DNA of 64,000 nucleotides from Aspidapion aeneum (Eukaryota > Arthropoda > Insecta > Coleoptera > Brentidae). Below are positions 52,069 through 63,575 of the stretch, one piece after another. A program made the translations under genes and the position numbers. Below the pieces are notes generated by a model. The model was not told the origin of the DNA, ran no database searches, and worked only from the letters and a program-made list of their open reading frames with translations. The stretch covers positions 43,232,409 through 43,296,408 of the forward strand of contig OY755045.1 in assembly GCA_963576565.1 (NCBI GenBank). The letters are read 5' to 3'. The stretch's first letter is position 1. Each line of letters opens with the position of its first letter.

Positions 52069-55000
52069 ATGAGTACGCAACTTAAGAAGTTAGAAGCACT
52101 CCGTAATGTACAACATAATCGCATTAATACTCTTCATAACTTAGCTAATGCTTGCCTAACGGATGATACAAAAAAACCGTGTTTACAGGTTCGCCTTATC
52201 GACCTTGATGAAATTAAAGAAACATTTTTTATTTATCAAAATCAAATAATAGAGGCTTATTCGGCAAGTCCGGAGAGACTGGAAGAAGAAAATGAACGCC
52301 TGACTGAGTTTGACGACAGCTTCTATGATATTAAACGAATTCAAAAACAACTATTTGAGGTGAAAATTGAAGCTCCTCAACCTCAAAACTTAACGCAAAT
52401 TTCAAATTCTTCTGATCCAGACCGCTTTATGGCGTCTTTAATGCCAAGACTGCGCATTGTCGAATTTCATGGCGACATCACTAAGTTTCCAACCTTTCTA
52501 GATATGTACAATAGTTCTGTACACAATAATCCTAGTATTCCTACAAACGCTAAATTTAATTTGTTACTGTCCTACCTAAAAGGACCGCCTTTAAACGTAG
52601 TTAAACATTTACAAATAACCGACGCTAATTATATAATCGCTTACAATACGCTTCTAAAACTCTATCATAACCCCCGCTTATCGGCTCAAACTTATTGGCG
52701 CTCCGTGTATAATTTTCCCGCTCTCAAAGACGACAATCCAGAAACGCTACGCACGCTGCTTGATGTTTTTTCAGAAAACATTGAGGCTTTAAAAACTCTA
52801 AATTACGACACTGATCAATGGTGTTTTCCGCTCGCCAACATTTTACTAGATAAATTGCCTGAGGTACTACTTTCGCGCTTTGAACTAGCTAATTCTCGGT
52901 CTAATGAAATGCCCAAATATCAAGAAATTTATAATTTTCTTGAAAGTCAATGTAATTCGCTTTATTCGCTACAATCTAAAAATAGATTTAAAAATAATAA
53001 ACAGTTTTATAAAAATAACGCCTCGCCTTATTATACAAAAACGCTACTTGGTACGGAAAATACTCATTCTAAAGATAGATGCGCTTTTTGTGATTCTAAC
53101 ACACATTCAATATATTTATGTAACGCATTTAAAGGTAAATCTCCCTACGAACGCTATTCTTACGCTAAAAATAAAAAACTATGTTTAAATTGTTTAAGCT
53201 CAATACATTTAACAAATTCTTGTCAAAGTCTACGCTCATGTCGCTATTGCCCTGGTAATCAAAGACACCACTCATTAATTCATTTTGAGCGAAATTATAA
53301 TTACGCTAATTCTCAAAATCAAAATAGATCACATTTTGATGCTAACGTGAATTTCTCACAAAATCTCTCTAATATGTCTCCCAACGCATCTCCAAATAGT
53401 TCACCACGTGGTTACTTGGCCAGTCAGCAAAGTTTTAGATCCCCGGCTACTGGTTGTCCGCTTCAAAATTACTCTACTCAAAATAAGTTCCCTCAAAGTG
53501 CCTCTTCTCAAAATAATCAAAATTTTACTTCGACGTCTTCTAATTCACAAGTACCAATCGCAACTCCTTCGGGTTCTAACCCCACGCATTGTGGTTTTAT
53601 TTCTGCGGAATCGCAAGTTTTATTGTCAACTATCCTAGTAAAAATTCAAGATGTCCGCGGTCACTTTCAAACAGTTAGAGCCGTTTTAGACAGCGGTTCG
53701 CAAAACACTTTCTGTTCTCAAAAATTAGCGCAACAATTGGGCCTTCCCAGACAACCCTTATGTTCAAATATACAGGGGGTTGGAGGCAACTCTCTTACTT
53801 CTGATCTAGGATCGATTTTTATTAAAATTTGTAATTTTCAAAAACCAGATATTTTTGTGTCTACGCAAGCAATTATTTTGCAAAAAGTTTGTACTGATTT
53901 ACCGTCAGTAAAAATAAATACAGAAAATTGGCATTTTGTAAAAAATTTACCCTTAGCAGATCCCACTTTTTACAACCCTTCGCCTGTAAATTTACTAATT
54001 GGTATGGATCTATTTCCACTAATTATACAGGGTGAAAAAATCGCTAGCGATGATCCAAATCATCCCTTTGCTATGGGAACTATTTTCGGCTATATTTTGA
54101 TGGGACAAATAAATCAACCCTTAATTTCTACCCCGCCAATTAATGCTCTTTTTTGTCAAAATGAAAATGACTCGCTTTCGCAATTAATTTCAAAATTTTG
54201 GGAAACCGACTGCGTCCCCCAAAAAACTCATTTGAAACCAGAGGATGAAATGTGTGAAAATTATTTTAAACAGAGCGTGTCGCGTAATCAAGACGGCCGG
54301 TATACTGTCTCCCTTCCCTTTCGCACATTTGACAATCCACCGCAGTTTCCTGGAATCAAACAAGTCGCGCTAAATCGTTTCTTATCTTTAGAAAAAAAAC
54401 TGCTTCGCGATAAAAACTTGTATTGTGAATATTCTAAATTTATGAATGAATATTTGGAATTGGGTCATATGGACTATGACTCAGAAAAAGAAGACGATTC
54501 AGACAGCTATTTTATTCCACATTTCGCTGTTGTTAAAAATGAAGCTATCACTACTAAGACAAGGGTAGTTTTTAATGCGAGTATTACTGACCCTTTTACG
54601 CATATTTCGCTTAATCAAGTATTATTATCGGGTCCAAAACTACAAAAAGATATTATTCAAATATTATTACATTTTCGCCTTAACCCTGTGACGCTCACCT
54701 GCGATATTCAAAAAATGTATCGGGGTATAAATATCAACCCTGATCATCAAAAATACCAAAAAATATTTTGGCGGTTTAACCCTAATGAAAAAGTTTCCGT
54801 TTTTAAACTACGAACTGTCACTTACGGAGTGAACTGTTCACCATATCTCGCTTTACGCACCCTTCAGCACTTAGCTGAGTCCGAATATGATAACTACCCT
54901 CACGCTGCTAAAGTTATACTTAACGATACCTATTTTGATGACGTCACTACTTCATGTAAAACGGTTCACGAGGCGTTAAATTTGCAGCATGAGCTTACGG

Positions 55001-55707
55001 AATTGTTAGGAAACGCTGGCTTGAAATTACACAAATGGTCTAGCAATCGCTCAGAAGTGATCTCTCATTTAGATCCCTCCTTAGTCAACCCCGCAGTTTT
55101 ATCTCTCGATTCGGATGACGTCACTAAGGTCTTAGGCCTGTGCTGGCATCCTTCATATGACGAGTTTCGATTTAACATATTACCTAATCAGCAAAGCTGT
55201 ACTAAAAGGACGCTTCTCTCTTTTTTAGCACGCTGCTATGACCCCCATGGTTATCTTACCCCAGTAACATTCACTTTAAAATATTTGATTCAACAAATTT
55301 GGTTACTTGGTATTTCCTGGGACGCCACGCCTACTTTAGAAATAGTTCGTCAGTGGACACTCTATCAATCTGAATTTCAAGTTTTAGAAAAATTTAGTTT
55401 ACCCCGCCACATTGACATCACAAACGCCGAATACATCGATCTCTGTGGTTTTTGTGATGCGAGTGAACGAGGGTACGCATGCGTAATATACTTACGTGTC
55501 TTACGAAACGCTAAATATCACATATATTTTGTTCTTGCGAAAAGTCGCATCGCTCCACTTAAAAAATTTGTTAGTATTCCGAGAATAGAACTTCTAGCCG
55601 CTACTCTTTTATCTGAGGTCTTAAAATACACATATGATATATTCATAAAAAGGTTCACAATAATATTTACGCTTTTTCGGACGCAATGGTTGTTTTACAC
55701 TGGATAA
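52069..55707 (+). pseudogene. BEL/Pao gag, protease, RT and start of RNase H (element 2)
   Basis: The frame has 1,212 codons from the ATG at 52069. It begins with a coiled, charged gag segment, then a DUF1759-type region (VEFHGDITKFPTFLDMY). CCHC-like knuckles are near residue 337 (CAFCDSNTHSIYLC), followed by a low-complexity Asn/Ser/Gln-rich stretch around 420-500. The protease-like motif is AVLDSGSQ near 538. RT spans about 824-1044 with YFDD at 955-958, an unusual second residue. RNase H begins FCDASERGYA and IPRIELLAA. The frame then runs out at 55707 in an unrelated tail because of a frame change between 55637 and 55665. The gag-pol product is therefore truncated before the integrase unless the break is a sequence error. 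Confidence 0.9.
55637..55665 (+). other. Frame break in gag-pol of BEL element 2
   Basis: The upstream frame must give way to the next one here, with conserved RNase H residues (SDAMVVLHW) readable only in the second frame. The stretch includes a five-A run at 55647-55651, where a lost A would explain the shift. Element 1 reads through the same protein region without interruption. Confidence 0.75.
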
Positions 55708-57485
55708 AATCCCATCCAAGTAAATGGAAAACTTTTGTCGCAAATCGTGTTAGTCTTATCCAAGATAATATTAATCCAGAATGTTGGTTATATACCCCCA
55801 CATTTCTCAATAGTGCCGATGTAGCCAGCCGCGGCTGCTCGCCGAGTGAGCTTTTAAATCATCCCCTATGGTGGGCCGCCCCTAGTTTTTTACAAGAATC
55901 TTTCGATAAATGGCCAACAAAAACCCCGCAAGTCAAACTAAATGACAGTTTAGAGACTGAGGAACGAAAAAATGTTGCTCTGATTTCTTGTGACCGAACA
56001 ACGGAAAATTTTTTAGATTCGCTTTTAAATAATAAATCCGATTTTTACGCTATTCAACTACTTTTAGCCCGCAGTTTACGATTCATAAATAATTGTAGAC
56101 TATCCGCAGACGTCAGAAAAAAGACAAATATAGATTATATCGATCTCTTTAACGCTTTAAAATGTTTGGCTAAGCACGAACAACAAAAATACTTTTCTGA
56201 AGTAATTCTTAACCTTCAAAACCAGAAAAAATGCATAAAACCCATACAAAAATTGAATCCCTTTTTAGACCAGGATGGTCTTATAAGAGTTGGAGGACGC
56301 ATTCAACAAGCCATGACTATTTCTTACGGACAAAAACATCCTCTTCTTTTACCCAAGGAAAGTAGACTTTCTTATATTTTTATTGAATATATGCACAAAA
56401 AATATTTGCATGTCGGAGTGCAAACAGTCCAATATCTCATTAGTCAAATTTTTTGGATTTTATCTGCCAAACGCTTAATTAAAACTGTTTTATCCAAATG
56501 TGTTCGTTGCTTTCGCGTCAAACCGCATTCTTATGAGCAAATGATGGGACAAATTCCGTCCTACCGCTTGATTCCACAAAAGCCTTTTACTTTTAGTGGA
56601 GTAGATTTTAGTGGTGCTATACCTATCACTCTCAGTAAACACAGAGGTGTAAAAACACAAAAAGCATATATCTGCCTTTTTATTTGTCTAAATACTAAAG
56701 CTTTACATCTCGAGTTAGTGTCAGATCTAACTTCGGACGCTTTTTTAGCTGCGCTACGTCGCTTTGTTGCCCGAAGAGGGTACATAAAAACTCTTTTTTC
56801 AGACAATGGCACAAATTTCGTTAAATCCAGCAAAGAATTGCTTGATCTTGCAAGAAATGCTTGCACGCAACAAGCTATCGCCTGGAATTTTATCCCTCCA
56901 TCAGCTCCCCACTTCGGCGGTCTTTGGGAGTCAGGGATAAAATCAGTAAAAACTCACTTAATTCGTACCATTGGCTCGCAAATTCTAAGTTATGAGGAGT
57001 TGTACACGGTTCTTTGTCAAATTGAGGCGATTTTAAACTCTCGCCCCTTGACCCCGCAATCTACCGACTGTAACGATCTACAGGTTTTAACACCGGGACA
57101 TTTTTTAACACATGGACCTTTAGTTTCTGTTCCTGATGAAGATTTTTCAAGTAAACCTGAGAATCGGTTATCGCGATGGAACTTGGTCCAACGAATACAA
57201 GCCGATTTTTGGCGTCGTTGGAGCCAAGAATTTTTACATACCCTTCAAGTACGAAATAAATGGTTGGAACCATGCGCAGAGCCAAAAATAGGTACCCTCG
57301 TTCTTATCAAAGACGAGTTATCACCGCCCCTTCAATGGCGGGTAGGTCGCATTATTGAAATTTTTAAAGGGCCTGATGGGCACGCTAGGGTGGCAAATGT
57401 TCGTACCGCGTCCGGTATCTTTAAACGACCTTTAGTCAAGCTTTGCCCCCTTCCAATTGATTCAGATTCACCTACCGAAAAATGA
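55686..57485 (+). pseudogene. BEL/Pao RNase H end, integrase and C terminus (element 2)
   Basis: 599 codons continue the polyprotein. Position 55686 is simply the first ATG in this frame and not a natural start; the frame is open back to 55638. It begins at the end of RNase H (MVVLHWIKSHPSKWKTFVAN). The integrase zinc segment contains MHKKYLHVGVQT and CVRCFR. The catalytic residues are D307 (VDFSGA), D373 (FSDNGTNF) and E415 (LWESGIK), with the same spacing as element 1. The C-terminal DUF5641-like block follows (LVLIKDELSPPLQW, VKLCPLP). Stop at 57485. Confidence 0.9.
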
Positions 57486-57506
57486 TGCTCATTTTGGTGG
57501 GCCGAA

Positions 57507-58167
57507 TGAACAAGTTTCCCAACTTGTTTTTATTTTTGTAAATAATTATATTCTCTAATTTTCACTTAAAATTAGAGAAGCTATCTCTCTTAGTTTTTAA
57601 ATATTTTTGGGTTACATTTTCTACGCTTACAAGCGTTTCTAGAATATTATTTTGATTTACTTTACGCTATATCTTTCCATATTTTAAATTAAAACTTCGC
57701 GCGCTTCTTCCAGCAATGAAGGATTTGAGATAAGCGGCTAAATTCGGCCTAGCAGACGAAAACGCCGATTGTCTGAGCGAACAACTCAACCGCGCGCCAC
57801 GTGCAACTAAAGTCACCGCACCGCTATTATTTTATATTAAAATTGTGGAAACTATTAATTTTACGCTTTAGTTTATTAGATATTAGTGTTTGGAACATTT
57901 TGAACTATAGAACAATGGAGAGTCTGGTACTTCGCGTATAATCGGGCTGGCCAGCCAAGTAGCTACGAAATACATCTAATGGTAAGTCGTTTCTTGACAA
58001 TTTTTCATTGCTACGCTATTTTTAGTAAATAAGTTTTTAGGCTCTTTTTTCCCTGTCGGAGCCCTGTGGAAAGATACAGTCCCTCTTAACTCCCACACGT
58101 TTTTCTCGAGCTATCTCGAGTGGTCCTTCGGTATATTTTATTTTCTACAGAAGGCCTGACCTCACCA
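57507..58167 (+). repeat. 3' LTR of BEL element 2
   Basis: 661 bp, preceded by a weakly purine-rich TTTTGGTGGGCCGAA and followed by the ATAGT duplication. Confidence 0.95.
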
Positions 58168-58172
58168 ATAGT

Positions 58173-58880
58173 AAAGTATTAGAAAGTCGTGATGCTACAA
58201 GTCTTCTTTTAAAATATCGACAGGCACACCTTTTTAAAAGGTGGAAATATCTAAATTTTACCTACGCCATGAAACAGCATTAAAATTTTTGTTTTATTGG
58301 GATCATGTTAATGCCCTGATTATGGAATCAGTGTACTGCCAAATTTCTTCATGACATAAGGTGAGGCACACCTCCTGAAAAGAATTATTTTTTAACTATA
58401 TTAACGTTAGAACATAACACATTAAATATTGTGATAAATGTGTCATATAAACTTTTTTATATAAAATTATTAGGCTGCCAAATAATTCTTTGACCAAAGG
58501 CCAAACAAAACTCCTGAAAAGATTGGTTATATATACATCCCGATATACGTCATGACATACCATAAAGATTTTACTTTTATTCGTGTCACATACCGTAAAG
58601 TAATACAAAGTGGTGATTCTGCCAATCCACAAGCACATCTTTTTAAAGAAATTGAAATATCTAATTTCACCCACATCATCGAATACCATGTCTATAACTT
58701 AATTCTTATTCTGTATAATGCCCACATTTTTTTTGGTCTAAATTGTGGTACACCTTCTGAATGGAAATATTTATGTTGACCTCATTTCCGATAACAAATC
58801 AAGTCAATTATTATGATAAACGTGCCATGCGGACCAATTTTTTCTGGCAAACCTCTTGAAAATATTTAATGTGATAGTTT
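58173..58880. repeat. Satellite with about 380-bp unit, right part
   Basis: Continues the array interrupted by BEL element 2: GAGGCACACCTCCTGAAAAG, GTGATAAATGTGTCATATAA (58430), GCTGCCAAATAATTCTTTGA, ATTCGTGTCACATA, then a further partial unit with ATGATAAACGTGCCATGCGG at 58812. About one and a half units lie on this side. Confidence 0.7.
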
Positions 58881-59157
58881 GTACCGTAGGCGCCGTGGAG
58901 GAGTATTAGTACATAAGTTGCTTCCTTTCACACATCGAACCGTTGTGGGCCATGTTGTTGATAATGAAAATTAGCATAGTTATTGGCAGACAAGTTTAAT
59001 TTATAATGTCGTTTTTCCGTTACAGCTGACGTACCATCCTCTAGGAATTGTAGGACGCCACGAGTTTTAAAAGATACCGTTTGTTCTTTTGTGTATATTG
59101 GAATCCCTTCACATCGCCAGCGGCAGAACATGTCTGTTTTTTGTCATACAAGGTACG
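58881..59157. other. No recognisable gene
   Basis: Unassigned; the frames at 58928-59131 and 59041-59271 (minus) show no domain. Confidence 0.4.
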
Positions 59158-59245
59158 CAATGGGACAACTGGGTGCCGCCATCTGGACGCCACCAACTCG
59201 GCGCCGGCAACTGAGCGCCGGACCAACTCGGCGCCAGAATTTTTT
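59158..59245. repeat. GC-rich tandem repeat, CAACTCGGCGCCGG units
   Basis: Five imperfect units of 14-15 bp in a row (ACAACTGGGTGCCG, CATCTGGACGCC, CCAACTCGGCGCCGG, CAACTGAGCGCCGG, CCAACTCGGCGCCAG) stand out in AT-rich surroundings. The arrangement is like the ends of the foldback element at 25194, and a dispersed 120-bp unit array starts 200 bp downstream, as it does inside that element. Confidence 0.75.
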
Positions 59246-59445
59246 TGATAAAATGTGCAGATGTAAAACAAAATAGATATATTATTATTTATACAAAAAC
59301 ATCTTTAAAAAATCCTTTAAGAAATTTTCTTAAAACTTGGTTTTGTAATGTAGAGTTAAATCCATTAAGTCGAGTGTTGAAATTCGGTAGGTGCAGTGTT
59401 CTGGTAACAATACAATTTACATTTTAGTTGTTGTTGTTTATTAGA

Positions 59446-59795
59446 AGAATGGCGGATTTTATCCCCAATCATAAAAAAATTTAAATGGCGGATCCAGAAT
59501 GGCGGACTTTCTTATTTATGAACCGATATGTGTCAAATATGGAACTAGGCCGTGCTTCAAGTCGCTGATTATGATTTTTTACTCAAACTCATAAAAAAAT
59601 TCAAAATGGCGGATCCAAAATGGCAGATTTTTTATTTTGAAATCGATTTGTCCCAAACGTGAAAGTTTGCAGTGCTTAAGATCACTGAATACAGTTTTAT
59701 CCTCAAACATAAAGAAAAAATAAAATTGCAGATCCAAAATGGCAGACTTTCTTATTTATGAACCGATATGTATCAAAAATTTAAACTAATTCCGG
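59446..59795. repeat. 120-bp tandem unit array (ATGGCGGA)
   Basis: Three units of about 120 bp each contain AAAATGGCGGATCCAAAATG, then GCGGACTTTCTTATTTATGA, ACCGATATGTGTCAAA, and GTCGCTGATTATGATTTTTT. Cores lie near 59499, 59618 and 59737. The same unit occurs once per arm in the foldback element at 25194-25946 and in diverged form at 18130-18300. Confidence 0.8.
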
Positions 59796-60264
59796 CTTTC
59801 TCTTCAAAAAAATTCCAATACGCTTTGTTTCTAAATATAAAACTTGTATAAATCTATTACTTTTGATCATTTAGAAATTATCAGTTTATGATAAGTTTTT
59901 GTATTGACTTATAGAGCACTTTTAATATCTTTCGCACTTCGCACCGGATAAGAAGTGACAAATCAGGGACGAAATAGGAATAAAAAGTAAAAATCAGGGA
60001 TGGAAAGTGACAGATCAGTACAACATCCTAAAAATAAAGTTAAAACCTAAAAACTCGAATAAAAAATAAAATCTCGGAAAAAAGATCAAAAGTGCGAAAA
60101 ATAGCTAGCTGTCTTTTTATCCCTCGATAAATCGTAGTCCTCGCTACACTCGTTAAAATTTTTGGCATCTATAAAATAAATAAATAAAATAAAAAATAAC
60201 CCTTATCCTTTCCACATTTTTGTTCGCCAATAAAATATTCTTTGATCGTTAATAGTTTTATACG
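59796..60264. other. No recognisable gene
   Basis: Around 59950-60080 there are repeats of AAATCAGGGA and GAAATAGG-like strings; otherwise unassigned. Confidence 0.35.
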
Positions 60265-60530
60265 TAAGGTATTACAGTACTTATGTATTGAAAACGAAAC
60301 CAGTGAGTTAGAACTAGACAATGGACAAACAACATCTCCATCCAATGAGTATGTATACTTGGGTGTCACATTTGACAAGTCAGGAAAAGAATGTAAAGAA
60401 CTGGAAAAAAGAATAGTAAAAGCAAAAAAGGTTATTAAATGTCTCGACAGTATTTTATGGAGCAAAGAAAAAAAAAAGAATGTAAAATTTAACATATATG
60501 AAACAATGGTGAAAAGCATATATACCAAAT
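60265..60530 (+). pseudogene. RTE-like element RT fragment, third copy
   Basis: Reads QYLCIENETSELELDNGQTT, then EYVYLGVTFDKSGKECKELE, then KRIVKAKKVIKCLDSILWS, collinear with 7320-7565 of the first copy. The frame is intact over 80 codons, but both ends are missing. TTTGGTATATTGGTGTTTAG follows at the right. Confidence 0.8.
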
Positions 60531-60949
60531 AGTATAACTTAAAATTTGGTATATTGGTGTTTAGCACCTTGATGGGCAAGTGTGGCGATATATTCCAAAA
60601 TACTGGCCTAATATTTTTCTAAACCAACGCCAAATAAGGTTAAAGTTTCACTTCAGGGTGATTTTTTATTATTGCAAAATACCTGTTATTAATGGGAGTG
60701 GACAGTTCAAACAAAAAACCGGATGATATGATAATTTATAGGCACTATTAAGCGCTGCAACAGTTTTATTGCTACGTCACTTTAGAGAGGGGCGTCAATT
60801 ACGTTTTTTTTAATTTAATTTTTTACATACAACACCCTATATATTTTTTAATTTTTTCGTTTTTATTTCAAAAATATGTATTTTCTGTACTCTAGTAGCG
60901 ATAAAGATTTTCTGAGAAGTAACGCATTTAACATTGTCAATACTTATCA
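60531..60949. other. No recognisable gene
   Basis: Unassigned; an ACAACACCCTATATAT string near 60830 may be a lone MITE end. Confidence 0.35.
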
Positions 60950-61107
60950 CAGTGGCGCACCCAGAAATATGTCTTGGGGGGGCCGACACCTCTTGGGGGG
61001 GCCCGAAGCCTCATGATGTCGAATTTTAAGCAATTTTTTGTGTTTTTTCATGAAATATGTAGAAAATATGTAAAAAAATCTAAGGCTTGGGGCTGGGTGC
61101 GCTAATG
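60950..61107. mobile_element. hAT-type MITE with CAGTGGCGCACCCAG ends
   Basis: The left end CAGTGGCGCACCCAG and right end CTGGGTGCGCTAATG are inverted copies with three differences at the tip. CTTATCA lies on both sides (60943-60949 and 61108-61114), a 7-bp (possibly 8-bp) target duplication. Two G runs (GGGGGGGCC and GGGGGGGCCCG) lie near the left end. Confidence 0.75.
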
Positions 61108-61114
61108 CTTATCA

Positions 61115-62006
61115 TATATTTTTAAAATTAAAACACAGTCCAATTAAAAAATTTCGAAATATATAAGGTTTTTAATTTTCTAACAAACTGACGTTACAGC
61201 GCTTAAAGTTGTTATAATGGGGTCAATTCTTTACATTTCAAAAAATCTGACGAAATTTGGAAAAATGTGACATAATCTGGCGGTTAAGATTTCTCGTTTA
61301 AAAGGCAATTTTTAAACTTAAAAACTTACCTACAAGGCAATTTCCCACTTTTTGTTGGATGCAGCATCACGATATAATTATTTTTTTTTAGCAAAAATAC
61401 GTTAGTCGTTAGAAATTTTTAATTTAAAAATTGGAAATAAATTCACACCGTCACTAGAAATTGACATTTCAAATATCGCCAAATTTTTTCAGATTTGTAA
61501 TTTCTATTCGTTTTCTTTATGAGGTCAGCTAAGTTTACTTTCCTTCTTTGTTTTTCACGGCAAAATTAACAAAGAGGCACTAAGTTCATGTCGTGGAAGG
61601 TGCGTGAAAGGCTCGCTACAGAATTTGCTCCACGCGGTTGCCACCGTTATATTTTTATCGGGTTTTTATGGAAAAGTCTAATAATGTCAAATATTGTCCC
61701 TAGAATTAGCCAGATATTCTGACTGAAATGGGACTTGGTCAGATTTTGTAAGTGGTGATTATTTTTGTACTTTTGCTATCAAACGACCAATTTTCGTCTA
61801 AAAGACGTTATTGCTGGGTTTAAACATATAAAAATAAAAATAAAAGTTATTTAATTTTTATCTGGAACTGGATGTGCGCATGTGCGACATCGCGTCACGT
61901 GACATTTGTTGTTGTTCTGATAGAGTATTTTTTTGTTTTTTCGTACCATTTTAAGAAATACACCTTTAAAAGCGAATCCCCATCCATCGTCATAAATAAA
62001 TCATCC
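61115..62006. other. No recognisable gene
   Basis: Unassigned; the minus frame 61895-62086 partly overlaps the foldback arm that follows and has no domain. Confidence 0.4.
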
Positions 62007-62875
62007 AAGATCATCAAATAAAAATGGCCTAACAGTCCAATGAAAAAAACGGAAGTATTAAGACCGGACATTATCAAAAACGTCATTCATCAAAACAAGA
62101 CAACAGCAAAATGAAGTTTAGTATATCGTCTTTTATCAAAACCGGACAAAATCAAAAAGGACAAAATCATAAAAAGGAGTCTCCTATCTTTTCATGTATA
62201 CTGGTTCCGTCTATCTTCTTCTCATACAAATCGGTCTCATGAAAGTTTGGCGGCAAATTGGTGTCCGAATCGAACCGACCTTGTTGGTCAATTAATTGCA
62301 AATGAATCCTAACCTAGGGTCCAACACCTGGCCTTTTTTAAAGATGGCCCTTGCTTAATGAAAACGCCTTATGTGCTATAGCAATCCCTATGTAGAGACG
62401 GTGTTTTTATTAGGCATGGTATAAAAAAAATTGCAGTGAAGGACGCTTTAATTGCATAGTTATATCAGAACCACTCTTCCACTGGCGTATAATGGGGGGA
62501 GCCCGCCCCCCCCCCCGAAGCTAAGATTTTTTTAGATATTTTCGACATATTTCATGAATAAAAACATAAAATAGCATAAAATACGCCCTCATGGGGCCTC
62601 GGGCCCCCCCCCAAAACTGCCTCGGGCCCACCCCGAAACGTTTTTCTATATACGCCACTGCGCTCTTCTTTAGGTGAACGTCGAAAGCTAGGCCCGAGCC
62701 CTATTTAAGTTTTTGTCCTTTTTAATTTTGTCCGGTTTTGATAATTTAAAAGACTATACAGAACTTCGATTTTGCTCTTGCCTTGTTTTGCAGAATGAAG
62801 TTTTTGATAATGTCCGGTTATTAATAATTCCGTTTTTAACATAGAACTGTTATAACTTTGTTTATTTATGATCTT
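62007..62875. mobile_element. Foldback element with GGACAAAATCAAAAA repeats
   Basis: The left arm (62007-62180) and right arm (about 62697-62875) are inverted copies over some 170 bp: ACCGGACATTATCAAAAACG pairs with GTTTTTGATAATGTCCGGTT, and ACCGGACAAAATCAAAAAGG with CTTTTTAATTTTGTCCGGTT. Within each arm the motif GGACAWWATCAAAAA is repeated. The region between the arms contains a nested hAT-type MITE (62480-62660). No coding capacity. Confidence 0.7.
62480..62660. mobile_element. hAT-type MITE nested in the foldback element
   Basis: Left end CACTGGCGTATAATGGGGGG, right end TATATACGCCACTG. Flanks CACTCTTC (62472-62479) and CGCTCTTC (62661-62668) form an 8-bp duplication with one mismatch. 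Internal GAAGCTAAGATTTTTTTAGA and AAATAGCATAAAATACG are shared with the copy at 63576. Confidence 0.8.
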
Positions 62876-62880
62876 TAGAC

Positions 62881-63230
62881 GATTTTTTATTTGTTTTTTA
62901 TGATAAACTACGAGGGCTATAAAAAGCCAGTGATTTAATACAAAAATACTTTCACACTGTTTTTTGCAAAAAAAAGTATTAAAAAATAATTTTAATTTTT
63001 TTTTGGCTGAATAAACAGCAAAATGTTTTTATTCTAATTTTTATTTTTGTCTGTATAAACCCAGTAGAAAATCATTAAAAAACAAGGAAATTAAGTATTA
63101 TTTCATGATCCAAAAAATAATTTTAAATATCTTATTAGGTTCTACTATCCGGTCCGGAAATGTCTTGAGAATTGACAATTGAGAACCTCCCCTGGACATG
63201 CTTAAAGAACATTATTGGAATGTCATAGGG
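62881..63230. other. No recognisable gene
   Basis: AT-rich, nothing identified. Confidence 0.4.
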
Positions 63231-63234
63231 GACC

Positions 63235-63300
63235 AGCGGCGTAGCGTGCCTGAAGGGGGGGGGGGGGGGCGACAGCTAAAAAGGACGCCCCTCACAAAAA
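63235..63300. repeat. Possible hAT-type MITE end with long G run
   Basis: CAGCGGCGTAGCGTGCCTGA followed by a G run of about 14. The start resembles hAT-type ends, but I found no matching right end or duplication. Confidence 0.4.
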
Positions 63301-63575
63301 AAAAAGTCATAATGTCGTTCGTTTCCTTTGCCGCCCTCTCAATTTGCCGTTGGCAGCCCTGGGATACTTAATACAGCATAGGGCGCTTCGGCCACCCATG
63401 GGGCGTCAGTACCCTCGGGGCGGGGGAAGAAATGCGAATAATCCATATCTCAACTACTTATCACTACTAAATGTTTGATTATTTTTTATTCCTAAAAATT
63501 TCGGGGGGAGATTGATCCCCCTTAGGTACGACCTTGCACGTCACGTTGTAACAGTTTTTCGTAATCAAATTTTAC

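Larger units (their letters stand above)
51040..58167 (+). mobile_element. BEL/Pao LTR retrotransposon 2 (complete, frame broken once)
   Basis: The element is 7,128 bp with two 661-bp LTRs (TGAACAAG ... CTCACCA) that differ at a single position, 51504 G against 57971 T. A 5-bp ATAGT duplication flanks it. Internally it has a leader of about 370 bp, a gag-pol region split into two overlapping frames, and a short region before the 3' LTR. It belongs to a different BEL/Pao family from element 1: protein similarity is clear in RT and integrase, but the LTRs and leader are unrelated. The near-identical LTRs mean a very recent insertion. Confidence 0.95.

Noticed and set aside
55637..55707. Programmed -1 frameshift between the two halves of BEL element 2 gag-pol
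   Set aside because: The break falls inside RNase H, not between gag and pol, the A run does not form a canonical slippery heptamer in the right phase, and element 1 reads the same region in one frame.
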